A model generated the notes under the pieces. That model saw only the letters and a list, made by a program, of their open reading frames with translations, did no database searches and was not told the origin of the DNA. 64,000 nucleotides of DNA, from positions 1 to 64,000 of the forward strand of contig MESD01000023.1 of assembly GCA_001770815.1 (NCBI GenBank), in the 5' to 3' direction. The DNA is from Burkholderiales bacterium RIFCSPHIGHO2_12_FULL_69_20 (lineage in GTDB: Bacteria; Pseudomonadota; Gammaproteobacteria; Burkholderiales; Burkholderiaceae_C). Shown here piece after piece: positions 54,316 through 62,805 of this stretch. Every line of letters starts with the position of its first letter. Positions within the stretch are counted from its first letter, which is position 1. The position numbers and the translations under genes are program-made.

Positions 54316-56364
54316 ATGAGCCGCCCGACCCGGCCGCTGAAGCGCCCGCGTGTGCTGATGGTGGGCGCCGGCGCTTTTGGCAGGCAGCACCTGGACGAAT
54401 GGCGGGCGTTGCATCACGAAGGCGTGGTCGAACTGGTCGGTGTGGTGGTGCGCAGTGCCGAGCACGCCCTGGCCCTGGCCCGACAGCACCCTGCACTGGC
54501 GGTGCATGCAGGGTTGGAGACCGCATTGCTGTCAGATGTCGACGCGGTCGACATTGCTGCGCCTACCGATCAGCACGAGGCGCTGGTGGCGCAATGCCTG
54601 CCGCATGCCGACGTGCTGTGCGAGAAGCCGCTGGCGCGCAGCGCAGCGCGTGCGCGCGCACTGTTTGCGTTGGCGCGCCGCCATGGCCGGCAACTGCAGG
54701 CCTGCCACAACTACCTGCACCACCCGGCGGTGATTGCCCTGCTGGAGGAGGCCCGTTTGGTCGGCTCACCGCCGCAGTCCATCCGCCTCCATTTGACGAA
54801 CCCGGCCGAGCGGGCGCCACCCCCGGGTACCTGCCCGTTCGAGGAGTGGCTGCATGCGTTCTACCTGCTGCAGGCCATCGACGACCGCGCGCCGCGCGCA
54901 CTGTTGGCCTGGCGCACGGCCACCACGGCCGCGGTCAGCGTGGCGTTGCCCGGCGGCAGCAAGGCGCAGCTGACGGTCGGCTGGCAGGGCATCGGCCGCC
55001 AGCGCACTATCGAACTGGCCTGGCCCGAGCACCTGCTGCGCGCCGATCTGGACGACGGGCAATTGCTGCTGCAGCGGCGTGGCCGGTCCGAGCGGCGGCT
55101 GCTGGGGCGCACTCCGGTGTCGTTGGGGTTGCAGTTGCGTGCCTTTGCCAACCGAATCGGCGACGGCTGCGATACCGTGGGCGAGCAATCGGTGGTCGAT
55201 GCGCTGAAGCTGATGGAGCGCGCCCGCGATGCGGCCGACCGCGGCCCCGCGACGTCTCCTTCCCGCACCGATCGCCCGCGCGTGCTGGTGGTCGGCGGCG
55301 GCGTGTTTGGCGCGACCTGCGCTGTCGAACTGGCCAGTGAGCACCAGGTAGTGATTGCCGAGCGCCACGATCGGCTGCTGACCGAGGCGTCCTGGTTGAA
55401 CCAGTGGCGCCACCATTCCGGCTTCCACTACCCACGCAGCCTGGAGACCATCGAAGAGGTGCGCGCCGCCAAGGCCGACTTCGAATCTGTCTATGAAAGC
55501 GCCATCGCACGTGACGTGACCGCCTACTACGCCGTGTCGGCGCTGGGCCACGAAATTACCCGTGAGCGCTACCTGGCGGTGTGCGACGCCAACCATCTGA
55601 ACTACCGCATCGTCGACGCACCTGCCGACATCGTGTACCCCGAGCGGCTGCGGGTGTGCTTGCACACCGACGAAGCGGTGGTGCGCATCGACAAGCTGTC
55701 GCGCCTGCTGGGACGGCGCCTGCGTGGCCATCGTGCCATTGATCTGCGCATGGCCACCACAGTGACTGGCGGCCGGCTACTGGCCGATGGCCGCAAGGAG
55801 GTGCGCTTGCTAGGCCCTGATGGGCGTCGCACCGAATCCTTCGATTTCGTCGTCAATGCCACCTATGCCGGCACCAATGCCATCGCACGATGGTTCGGGT
55901 TTCCGTTGCGACCGATGCGCTTCGATCTGCTGGAGATGGCCATGTTCAGCATCCCGAAGGCCGATCGCTTCATGATGACGATTCTCGACGGGCCGTTCAC
56001 CAGCCTGACGCACACCGGTGTGGGAGACCGTTTCATGCTGTCGCACATTCACCAGTCGATCCTGGCCAGCCAGGTCACCGCCAGCGGCTTGCCGCCGCGT
56101 TGGGGCGTGCCGCGCAGCAACCGCGACGGTCTGTTGGCGCACGGCCTGCGTTACCTGCCGATCCTCGAGCGCGCGGTTTTCGTCGAATCGCGCATCGGCG
56201 TGCGCACCGTTGAGGCCTACAGCGAAGACTTCGACGGCCGCCCCACCGTGGTCACAGCGCACGGCTTCGGCTGCTGGTCGGTGCTCGGCGGCAAGATCAT
56301 CACCGCAGTCGGAAATGCGCGCGAGATCGTGCGGGCGATCCAGCGCGAGAGCGGGGTGGTCTGA
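54316..56364 (+). CDS. Fusion of Gfo/Idh-type and FAD-dependent oxidoreductases
   Basis: A 682-residue protein with two Rossmann domains. The first part (about 1-310) is of the Gfo/Idh/MocA type: VLMVGAGAFGRQH at residue 13, AAPTDQHEALV and the EKPLAR motif with the usual lysine. The second part starts near residue 322 with VLVVGGGVFGATCAVEL and resembles a DAO-type FAD oxidoreductase (HHSGFHYPRS, VVNATYAG, GFGCWSVLGGKI). No frame change or stop separates them, so the fusion looks real. It overlaps the next gene by one base. It may act on CDP-hexose intermediates; no product is assigned. Confidence 0.82.
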   Translation: MSRPTRPLKRPRVLMVGAGAFGRQHLDEWRALHHEGVVELVGVVVRSAEHALALARQHPALAVHAGLETALLSDVDAVDIAAPTDQHEALVAQCLPHADVLCEKPLARSAARARALFALARRHGRQLQACHNYLHHPAVIALLEEARLVGSPPQSIRLHLTNPAERAPPPGTCPFEEWLHAFYLLQAIDDRAPRALLAWRTATTAAVSVALPGGSKAQLTVGWQGIGRQRTIELAWPEHLLRADLDDGQLLLQRRGRSERRLLGRTPVSLGLQLRAFANRIGDGCDTVGEQSVVDALKLMERARDAADRGPATSPSRTDRPRVLVVGGGVFGATCAVELASEHQVVIAERHDRLLTEASWLNQWRHHSGFHYPRSLETIEEVRAAKADFESVYESAIARDVTAYYAVSALGHEITRERYLAVCDANHLNYRIVDAPADIVYPERLRVCLHTDEAVVRIDKLSRLLGRRLRGHRAIDLRMATTVTGGRLLADGRKEVRLLGPDGRRTESFDFVVNATYAGTNAIARWFGFPLRPMRFDLLEMAMFSIPKADRFMMTILDGPFTSLTHTGVGDRFMLSHIHQSILASQVTASGLPPRWGVPRSNRDGLLAHGLRYLPILERAVFVESRIGVRTVEAYSEDFDGRPTVVTAHGFGCWSVLGGKIITAVGNAREIVRAIQRESGVV

Positions 56365-57896
56365 TGGCGGGTTCTCGACGAGACGCGCTCAAGGCCGGCG
56401 CAGCACTGGTTTTGAGCAACGCCGCCCGTGGCACGGCAGCACAGGCCGCGTCCATCGATCTGAAGATCGACACCACCCGACCGGTCCGCTCTGTCAACCC
56501 GCTGGTGTTGGGCAACAACCTCGACTGGACCAACCGGGCCCAGGGCATGTACTCGGACGCATCGCTGACCCATCCACCGGGCTGGCTGGCGTTGGCGGAC
56601 CGGCTGGCGCCCCGCGCGCTGCGTTATCCCGGCGGCACCAATGCCGACTTCTTCCGCTGGAAGGTCGGACTGGGCCCGGTGGCGCAGCGGGGCAAGGTGC
56701 GCACGATCGAGCGCAAGGACGAGCAGGTACTGCTGGGTACCGACGAGTTTCTGGCATTTTGCCGACGCTGGCGGTCCGAACCGCTGATCACCGTCAACGT
56801 GGCCACCGCGCCGCCCGAGGAGGCTGCCGACTGGGTGCGCTACTGCAACCTGCGCTCCGGCGCAGGTGCGCCGCGCGTGCGCTACTGGGAAATCGGCAAC
56901 GAGCCCTACCTCGACCCGTCAGCACCGGCAACAGCGATGACGCCCACCGAGTTCGGCCGCCGCGCCAATGCCTGCATTCGCGCGATGAAGGCGGTGGACC
57001 CCACCATCGAGTGCGGCCTGCCACTGCGCACGGACATGCTGGGCGCGGTGGAGGGTACCCAATTCAAAGGCTTCAACGACAGCGTGCTGGCGCAAGTGCG
57101 CGAACCCTTTGAGTGGGTGGCCTCGCATGCCAGCTATTACCCCGTAACCTTCGACAAGAGCGAGTCGCCCGAGGCGCTGTTCGGCGCCACGATGGCCGGC
57201 AGCCGCGTACTGCAGCAGGACATGGACAACCTGCGCGCGCTGATGCGCCAGCGCTATCCGCAACGCCGCATCAAATTGGCCTACACCGAGTACAACGCGC
57301 TGTACTCGCTGGACATCTTGCGCTACGGCCTGGTCGCGGTGTTCACCTCCAGGACCGACCGCTACATCGAGAGCATGGCCGCCGCGCTGTACGTGGCCGA
57401 CGCGCTGCGTTGCTTCACGCAGGCCGACGACCTGCTGATGGCCAACTTCTGGGCAATCTGCGGCAACTGGTGGTTCGGTGCCATCGGCCACGACCACGCG
57501 CCACGGCCGCAGTTCCACGTGCTGGAGGCCTGGCGCAGTTTCACCAGCGGCCAGTTGCTGCCGGTGACGCTGGACTCCCCGGTCATGGCCACCGGCAAGG
57601 CGGGTTTCGTGCCAGCGTTCGACGACACGCCCCAGGTGTCGGCCCTGGCCATTGACCAGGGTGCCGATGGGGTGCGCTTGATGGTGCTCAACCGGCACCC
57701 GACGAGTGCCGCCGCCCTGCGGCTGAAGTTCGACGGTGTGGCTCATGGCCGTGCGCAGGTGCGCACGCTGTCCAGCGAGCACTACTTTGGCAAGCCCGTG
57801 CGTTGGTCGGAACGCGCCATCGACGTTGTCGACGGGCGTTCCGACTTGCTGCTGGGCCAGCACGCTCTGGCCTTCGTGCACCTGCCGCGGCGCTGA
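56364..57896 (+). CDS. Exported GH51-like glycoside hydrolase
   Basis: A 510-residue protein. The N-terminus SRRDALKAGAALV is a twin-arginine signal. The catalytic region resembles alpha-L-arabinofuranosidase-type clan GH-A barrels: the acid/base glutamate in EIGNEP (Glu180) and a nucleophile candidate in YTEYNA (Glu309), followed by a C-terminal beta domain (VRLMVLNRHP). It is translationally coupled to the oxidoreductase fusion. A secreted hydrolase inside a biosynthetic cluster may trim the polymer made by it. Substrate not assigned. Confidence 0.75.
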   Translation: MAGSRRDALKAGAALVLSNAARGTAAQAASIDLKIDTTRPVRSVNPLVLGNNLDWTNRAQGMYSDASLTHPPGWLALADRLAPRALRYPGGTNADFFRWKVGLGPVAQRGKVRTIERKDEQVLLGTDEFLAFCRRWRSEPLITVNVATAPPEEAADWVRYCNLRSGAGAPRVRYWEIGNEPYLDPSAPATAMTPTEFGRRANACIRAMKAVDPTIECGLPLRTDMLGAVEGTQFKGFNDSVLAQVREPFEWVASHASYYPVTFDKSESPEALFGATMAGSRVLQQDMDNLRALMRQRYPQRRIKLAYTEYNALYSLDILRYGLVAVFTSRTDRYIESMAAALYVADALRCFTQADDLLMANFWAICGNWWFGAIGHDHAPRPQFHVLEAWRSFTSGQLLPVTLDSPVMATGKAGFVPAFDDTPQVSALAIDQGADGVRLMVLNRHPTSAAALRLKFDGVAHGRAQVRTLSSEHYFGKPVRWSERAIDVVDGRSDLLLGQHALAFVHLPRR

Positions 57897-57912
57897 TGAC
57901 ACCGCATCATCA

Positions 57913-58929
57913 TCACCAGTGTTCGCCCTCGATGGCGCGCCGGTACAACGCGCCATAGTTGGCGGCCATCACCACGTCGCTGAATCGCTCCTCGGCGTCG
58001 CGTCGACAAGCTGCCGGGTCAAGCTCGGGCAGATGGCGCAGGGCGTCTGCCAGCTCACCCACGGTGTTGCACAGGAACCCGGTCTCGCCATGGCGGATTT
58101 GCTCGGGTACGCCGCCGGCGCGCAGCGCGATCACCGGCGTGGCACAGGCCAGCGCCTCCAGAATCACCAGGGGGAAGCAGTCGAACCAGCGCGGCGTCTG
58201 CACCAGCGCGGCGGCCGGCAGCAGTGCCGCCTGGGTGCCGTCGAGCTCACCAACGTAGTCGATCTGTGGCGCCACGGCCAGCAGCGGACGGATGGCCCAG
58301 TCGAAGTAGCGCTGGCTCTCGACGTTGCCGGCCACTGTCAGCGGCACGCCCGCGCGCCAGGCCGCCAGGATCGCCAGGTGCTGCGCCTTGAAGCGTGCAA
58401 TCTTGGCAATGTGGATCGCCGGCTTCGTCTTGCGGGTGTTGTACCGCCAGTCTGCCAGCGGCAGGCCGTAGTGCACATGCCGTGTGCTACCGCCCACCAG
58501 TGCGGCGTGGGCGGCGCTGCACGCCACCAGATTGTGGCGTTCAAAGTCGGGCCCCGGCGGAATGCTGGTGGAGATCACGTGGGGCGTCTCGGGATGGCGC
58601 TGCAGGTACAGGCTCTGAAACGACCAGTCGTGCACCACGTCGTAGCGTTCGTGGGCCAGGTGTGCGCGCATCGCCTCGTACAGCGGCTCTTCCGACAACA
58701 GGTCGCTGGAACCGCGCACGGCCTGCCAGGGCCGGTCGGGATCGTATGCGGCCACGTGCACGGTTCGGCCTGAGCAGTGGCTGCGCGGCGGTGCCATCAT
58801 CGTCACGTCATGCCCGGCCCGCACCAGCGCTTCGACCAGCCAGTGAACCACGCGCTGGATGCCGCCGTACCCTACCGGCGGCGTGGAGTTGTAGATGGTG
58901 GAGATCACCAAAATGCGAAGCGGCTTCAT
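57913..58929 (-). CDS. Glycosyltransferase family 4
   Basis: A 338-residue GT-B enzyme. The N-terminal fold has VGYGGIQRVVHWLVEALVRAGHDV in pieces; the C-terminal nucleotide-sugar half has PRWFDCFPLVILEALACATPVIAL with the conserved glutamate and GGVPEQI. It would add a sugar to a lipid-linked or polymer acceptor at the inner membrane. It runs opposite to its neighbours, convergent with the GH51-like gene (17-base gap) and divergent from rfbG. Confidence 0.9.
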   Translation of the reverse strand: MKPLRILVISTIYNSTPPVGYGGIQRVVHWLVEALVRAGHDVTMMAPPRSHCSGRTVHVAAYDPDRPWQAVRGSSDLLSEEPLYEAMRAHLAHERYDVVHDWSFQSLYLQRHPETPHVISTSIPPGPDFERHNLVACSAAHAALVGGSTRHVHYGLPLADWRYNTRKTKPAIHIAKIARFKAQHLAILAAWRAGVPLTVAGNVESQRYFDWAIRPLLAVAPQIDYVGELDGTQAALLPAAALVQTPRWFDCFPLVILEALACATPVIALRAGGVPEQIRHGETGFLCNTVGELADALRHLPELDPAACRRDAEERFSDVVMAANYGALYRRAIEGEHW

Positions 58930-58995
58930 CGTCGGACGATGCTATCAGCGCGCCCTCCCCCGCAAGCCGGGTGCGCCGCACCGAGTCCGCCTGCC

Positions 58996-59001
58996 TAAAA
59001 T
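58996..59001 (+). promoter_or_regulatory. Possible -10 element of rfbG
   Basis: TAAAAT, five of six to consensus, 36 bases before the ATG at 59038. No good -35 is present at the expected distance. Confidence 0.35.
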
Positions 59002-59037
59002 CAGATGCACCTTCAGCTGCCGCGGTCACGCCCTGTC

Positions 59038-60033
59038 ATGAACTCCTACTCGCCCGCTTTCTGGCAAGACCGATCGGTCCTTGTCACAGGTTGCACCGGC
59101 TTTCTGGGCGCCAACCTTACTCGCACCCTGGTGGACGCAGGCGCACGCGTCACTGGCCTGGTGCGCGACCACGTGCACGACGGCGTGCTGGCGCGTTCGG
59201 GCCTGCTGGCGCGCATCAACATCGTCTATGGCGATCTGTCAAAAATCCAGACGCTGCAGCGTGCCATCGGTGAGTACGAGGTCGATTCAGTGTTCCATCT
59301 CGCCGCGCAGGCCATTGTCGGTGTGGCCAACCGCGATCCGGTCTCTACCTTTCAAGCCAACATCGAGGGCACCTGGAACCTCCTCGAGGCCTGCCGCCGC
59401 CACGGCACGGCCAGGCGCATTGTGGTGGCCTCCAGCGACAAGGCCTATGGTGACCACGATGTGCTGCCCTACGACGAGACCGCTGCGCTGCAGGGCCGTC
59501 ATCCCTACGATGTGTCCAAGAGTTGCGCCGACCTGATCACGCTGGCCTACCACCACACCTACCGGCTGCCTGTGGCCATCACCCGCTGTGGCAACCTGTT
59601 TGGCGGTGGTGACCTGAACTTCAACCGCATCGTGCCGGGCACCATCAAGACCGTGCTGTCCGGGCAGCGGCCGTTGATCCGCAGCGACGGCTCGCCGCTG
59701 CGCGACTACATCCACGTGATGGACGCGGTGGCCGCCTATCTGCTGCTGGCCGAGCGCCTGGACGACCCCGCAGTGGTCGGCCAGGCCTTCAACTTCGGAA
59801 CGGCCCAGCCGCTGTCTGTGCTGGAGATCACCCACAAGATCCTGCAACTGATGCAGCGCGAAGACCTGGTGCCCGACGTGCGAAACGAGGCGGCTGGCGA
59901 GATCCTTCACCAGTACCTGTCGTCTGACAAGGCGCAGCGTCTGCTGGGCTGGGCGCCGGTGGCCCAGGTCGACGGCGGGTTGGCCGAAACCATTGCCTGG
60001 TACCGCGACTTTCTCGCGCCGCAAGGCATCTGA
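59038..60033 (+). CDS. rfbG: CDP-glucose 4,6-dehydratase (extended SDR)
   Basis: A 331-residue extended SDR enzyme. It has [20 protein letters not shown] in pieces, the RfbG-type N-terminus, [26 protein letters not shown] and the catalytic tyrosine-lysine pair YDVSK. It is slightly shorter than well-studied RfbG proteins (about 360). Because rfbF is close, CDP-glucose is the likely substrate; GDP- or UDP-sugars cannot be excluded. ATG 59038 gives the family N-terminus. It starts a short rightward operon with the next glycosyltransferase. Confidence 0.82.
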   Translation: MNSYSPAFWQDRSVLVTGCTGFLGANLTRTLVDAGARVTGLVRDHVHDGVLARSGLLARINIVYGDLSKIQTLQRAIGEYEVDSVFHLAAQAIVGVANRDPVSTFQANIEGTWNLLEACRRHGTARRIVVASSDKAYGDHDVLPYDETAALQGRHPYDVSKSCADLITLAYHHTYRLPVAITRCGNLFGGGDLNFNRIVPGTIKTVLSGQRPLIRSDGSPLRDYIHVMDAVAAYLLLAERLDDPAVVGQAFNFGTAQPLSVLEITHKILQLMQREDLVPDVRNEAAGEILHQYLSSDKAQRLLGWAPVAQVDGGLAETIAWYRDFLAPQGI

Positions 60034-60046
60034 GCGGGGCGGCAGC

Positions 60047-61066
60047 ATGGCCCGCGTTCTGGTCGGCGTGATGACACGCAACCGGCTGCGCTATGCGCGC
60101 GAGACGGTGAGATCGGTGCTGGCACAGCGCTGTACCGACATTCGCGTGATCGTCAGCGAGAACCCGACCACACCCGAGGCCGCGCGCGAACTGCGCGACT
60201 GGGTTGCCTCACTGGGGGATGCGCGCATCGAGTACGTGCTGCAACCCGTCGACGGCGGCGAGTACGGTCAAGGCCGTGCCCTGCTCGCCCGCCTGCGCGA
60301 CGAGCCCTATATCTGCTTCATGCACGACGACGATGCGATGGGGCCCGATTACCTGGCTCGTGCGGTGGCCGCACTCGACGCCGCACCGCAGGCCGTCCTG
60401 TTCCAGAGCGGCCAGCAGGTCATTGACGGCGACGGACTGGCCCGAGAAGACTGGAGCGATGACTACGCGCGCTTTCAGTCGCGCCAACGGCCCGAGGGCC
60501 TGATGGCCGACGCACTGGCCGTGCTGTTGCGCCACGGGCTGTTCTCGATCTCGGGCGCGGTGTTGCGCAGCGTGCCATTACGTGCCCGCGGGCTGGTCGA
60601 CCCCGACCTGGGCGGCATCTACCCATTCGAGTTCAACGTCTTCTTGCGGGCGCTGGAAGGCGGCGCGCCGGCCTGGTACACCCCCGATCGCTTGCTGCAA
60701 TACCGCTGGCACGCGCAGTCGATGCGCCACACAGACGGCGCCACGCTGACCGGCTACATGGTGCGCGATCTGGTGACGCTGCTTGAGCGCCGCCGCTTCG
60801 ATGGTCAGGCCGAGCGCATGCGCCGCCGCCTGCTGGCCTACAACCTGCGCAACCTGGCAATGATCGAACTGGTGGCCGCAGGACGCGCCGGGGCCGCTTG
60901 GCCAGCGATGCGTCGAGCCCTGCGGCTACATCCGACTGGCACCAGCCTGTGGCGCAGTGCTGCCGACCTGCTGCTGCGGCCGGCCGGGCTGCAGCACCAC
61001 TTCGCGCCGCGGGTGAATCTGGCCGCACCGTCACCCAGCTGGGCTGAGGCCATTCCGCGCGGTTGA
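60047..61066 (+). CDS. Glycosyltransferase family 2
   Basis: A 339-residue GT-A enzyme. The N-terminal fold starts LVGVMTRNRLRYARETVRSVL (in pieces) and has the metal-binding HDDDAMGPDYL. The C-terminal third is helical and arginine-rich, likely membrane-associated. ATG 60047 was chosen because the upstream in-frame start at 59993 lies inside rfbG. It follows rfbG by 13 bases. Donor and acceptor unknown. Confidence 0.88.
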   Translation: MARVLVGVMTRNRLRYARETVRSVLAQRCTDIRVIVSENPTTPEAARELRDWVASLGDARIEYVLQPVDGGEYGQGRALLARLRDEPYICFMHDDDAMGPDYLARAVAALDAAPQAVLFQSGQQVIDGDGLAREDWSDDYARFQSRQRPEGLMADALAVLLRHGLFSISGAVLRSVPLRARGLVDPDLGGIYPFEFNVFLRALEGGAPAWYTPDRLLQYRWHAQSMRHTDGATLTGYMVRDLVTLLERRRFDGQAERMRRRLLAYNLRNLAMIELVAAGRAGAAWPAMRRALRLHPTGTSLWRSAADLLLRPAGLQHHFAPRVNLAAPSPSWAEAIPRG

Positions 61067-61088
61067 GCGCCAGCGCGACGCCTGGCGC
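61067..61088. terminator. Hairpin between convergent genes
   Basis: GCGCCAG (61067-61073) and CTGGCGC (61082-61088) form a perfect seven-base stem starting right after the GT2 stop and ending just before the opposing gene's stop. It lacks T runs, so it is a weak or Rho-dependent bidirectional terminator at best. Confidence 0.4.
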
Positions 61089-61090
61089 CG

Positions 61091-62797
61091 TCAGGCAGGG
61101 CGACGCAAGGCGCGCAGCTTCATCGCCAGCGCCAGGGCCTTCGGGCGCCAGCCAATGCCCGGTCGCTCGTAGCGGTAGGCTGGCACGATCAACGGTTTGA
61201 AGGCTCGCTTGGCCAGCACCAAGTGGGCATGAGCGCGCACGTTGTGCGGGCCGAAGTCCAGGAACGGGATGCCGCGAGCCTGCTCGTGCAGCATCACCTG
61301 CACATACAGGTGCGTGCTGGGAAGGCCGCCACAGGCGGCGGCGTCGAAGCCCGACAGCAGCGCATGCGCGTAGCGGTGGCGCAGTACCACGCAGCCGCCC
61401 AGCACCACCTTGCCCAGCCGCGCCAGGTAGAGCGTGCCATGGCCGGCACCGATCAGCGCCTGCACCAACCCCAGCGCGGGCACCGGGAAGCGCGTGCCAC
61501 CGGCCGATAGGCGCTCGACCACGGCATGGAACTCGGCCATATCGTCGGGCCGGTTTGTGGGCACGATTTCGACGCCAGCCCGCTCGCCCTTGCGCGCAGC
61601 AGTGCGGGCGCGCTGCTCGAAACGCGCCCACATCGTCTGCTCGTCCCCGCGCAGATCGATCACCATCGACACCAGCTCGTCAGGGCAGGCCGGCTGCCAG
61701 CTGGCAGCGGCCGGGAGGTTGCTCATGACCACCAGCTCACCCACCGACAGCCGTTCGAGCCGACGCGACCAATCGGCACCGGCGCCGGCCTCGGGGCTGT
61801 AGACCTGGGCGCGCATGGCACCCACCAGCGGCAGCTGCTTGACGACGACCAGCACGCCGTCGGCGTCGATCACACGATGGCCATAGTGGCGCGCATAGAC
61901 CTCCAGCAGTGGCCGGTGCTGGAAAACCTCCCAGGCGCCCAGCGCCAGGCCGGCTGCCACCGCAGGCTGCAGCGGCAGGTCGCGCAGCAGGTCCTTGTCC
62001 GTGCCGTGCGCCACGGCGGGCGGCGGTGCCTGCTGCAGCAGTCCCGCCGGCATCGCCACCTGGGCGCGACGCCGCGGGCCGAACAGCGCCACGCAGTGGG
62101 TGCGGCGGTGGCTCATCGGCCGCAACGCAGCACTGGCCAGCGACCGCAGCCCGCGCAGCGGCCGCAAGGCCTCATCCATCGTCGGCAACATCGGCACGGT
62201 CTTGTACGCGAGCAACTCGTGGTCCGAGAACAGCACCCGTGGGTCCAGCGGATCGCTGCCGGCGAAATCGTTGGCCCGGCGGCTGTCCCACCAGAAGATG
62301 TGGCCATCGGCGCCGGCCGAGCGTGACATCAATGCCGCAGTGGCGCGGCGCGCCTCGGCGCCGGGGAGCGAGCTGAACACCGTGCACTGCACCACCAAAT
62401 CGAATGCTTCTGCGGGCCAGTCGGCCAGGCCGCTGATCAGGCGCCAATCCACCGCCGGATTGCTGGCGCGGGCCTGCGCCAGTGCATCGGGTCGCAGATC
62501 GGTGGCCACCAACTGATGCGGCAAAACCCCCAGGTCGACCAGCATGCGGCTGCTGCGGCCGACACCACAGCCCACGTCGAGCACGCGCAGTTGCTGCAAC
62601 GGGTGCGGCAGCTTGCCCAACAGACGGCAGGCTTCCAGCAGCAGTCGCGCGCGGTGCCACAGCTCGGCCTCGTCGTGGATCGGGTTCCAGGTGTCCTGGC
62701 CCGGCGGCTCGAGCCGCAAATAGGCCTGCTTCATGCGGCCCAGGGCGGCCTCGACCGCCTCGGTCTGAGGCCATGACGCTTGCACCGATCGAGCCAT
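61091..62797 (-). CDS. Methyltransferase-FemAB/GNAT fusion protein
   Basis: A 568-residue two-domain protein. Residues about 70-260 form a class I SAM methyltransferase (LRVLDVGCGVGRSSRML, ATDLRPDAL, LVVQCTVFSSL). Residues about 320-560 resemble FemAB-like GNAT acyltransferases (WARFEQRARTAARKGERAGV in pieces, GGCVVLRHRYAHALLSGFD, LHEQARGIPFLDFGP). FemAB-related proteins occur in PEP-CTERM/exopolysaccharide loci. Substrates are unknown; the fusion suggests sequential sugar or lipid decoration. It is eight bases after the aminotransferase stop, probably one transcript. Confidence 0.8.
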   Translation of the reverse strand: MARSVQASWPQTEAVEAALGRMKQAYLRLEPPGQDTWNPIHDEAELWHRARLLLEACRLLGKLPHPLQQLRVLDVGCGVGRSSRMLVDLGVLPHQLVATDLRPDALAQARASNPAVDWRLISGLADWPAEAFDLVVQCTVFSSLPGAEARRATAALMSRSAGADGHIFWWDSRRANDFAGSDPLDPRVLFSDHELLAYKTVPMLPTMDEALRPLRGLRSLASAALRPMSHRRTHCVALFGPRRRAQVAMPAGLLQQAPPPAVAHGTDKDLLRDLPLQPAVAAGLALGAWEVFQHRPLLEVYARHYGHRVIDADGVLVVVKQLPLVGAMRAQVYSPEAGAGADWSRRLERLSVGELVVMSNLPAAASWQPACPDELVSMVIDLRGDEQTMWARFEQRARTAARKGERAGVEIVPTNRPDDMAEFHAVVERLSAGGTRFPVPALGLVQALIGAGHGTLYLARLGKVVLGGCVVLRHRYAHALLSGFDAAACGGLPSTHLYVQVMLHEQARGIPFLDFGPHNVRAHAHLVLAKRAFKPLIVPAYRYERPGIGWRPKALALAMKLRALRRPA

Positions 62798-62805
62798 GTG
62801 CGCGC

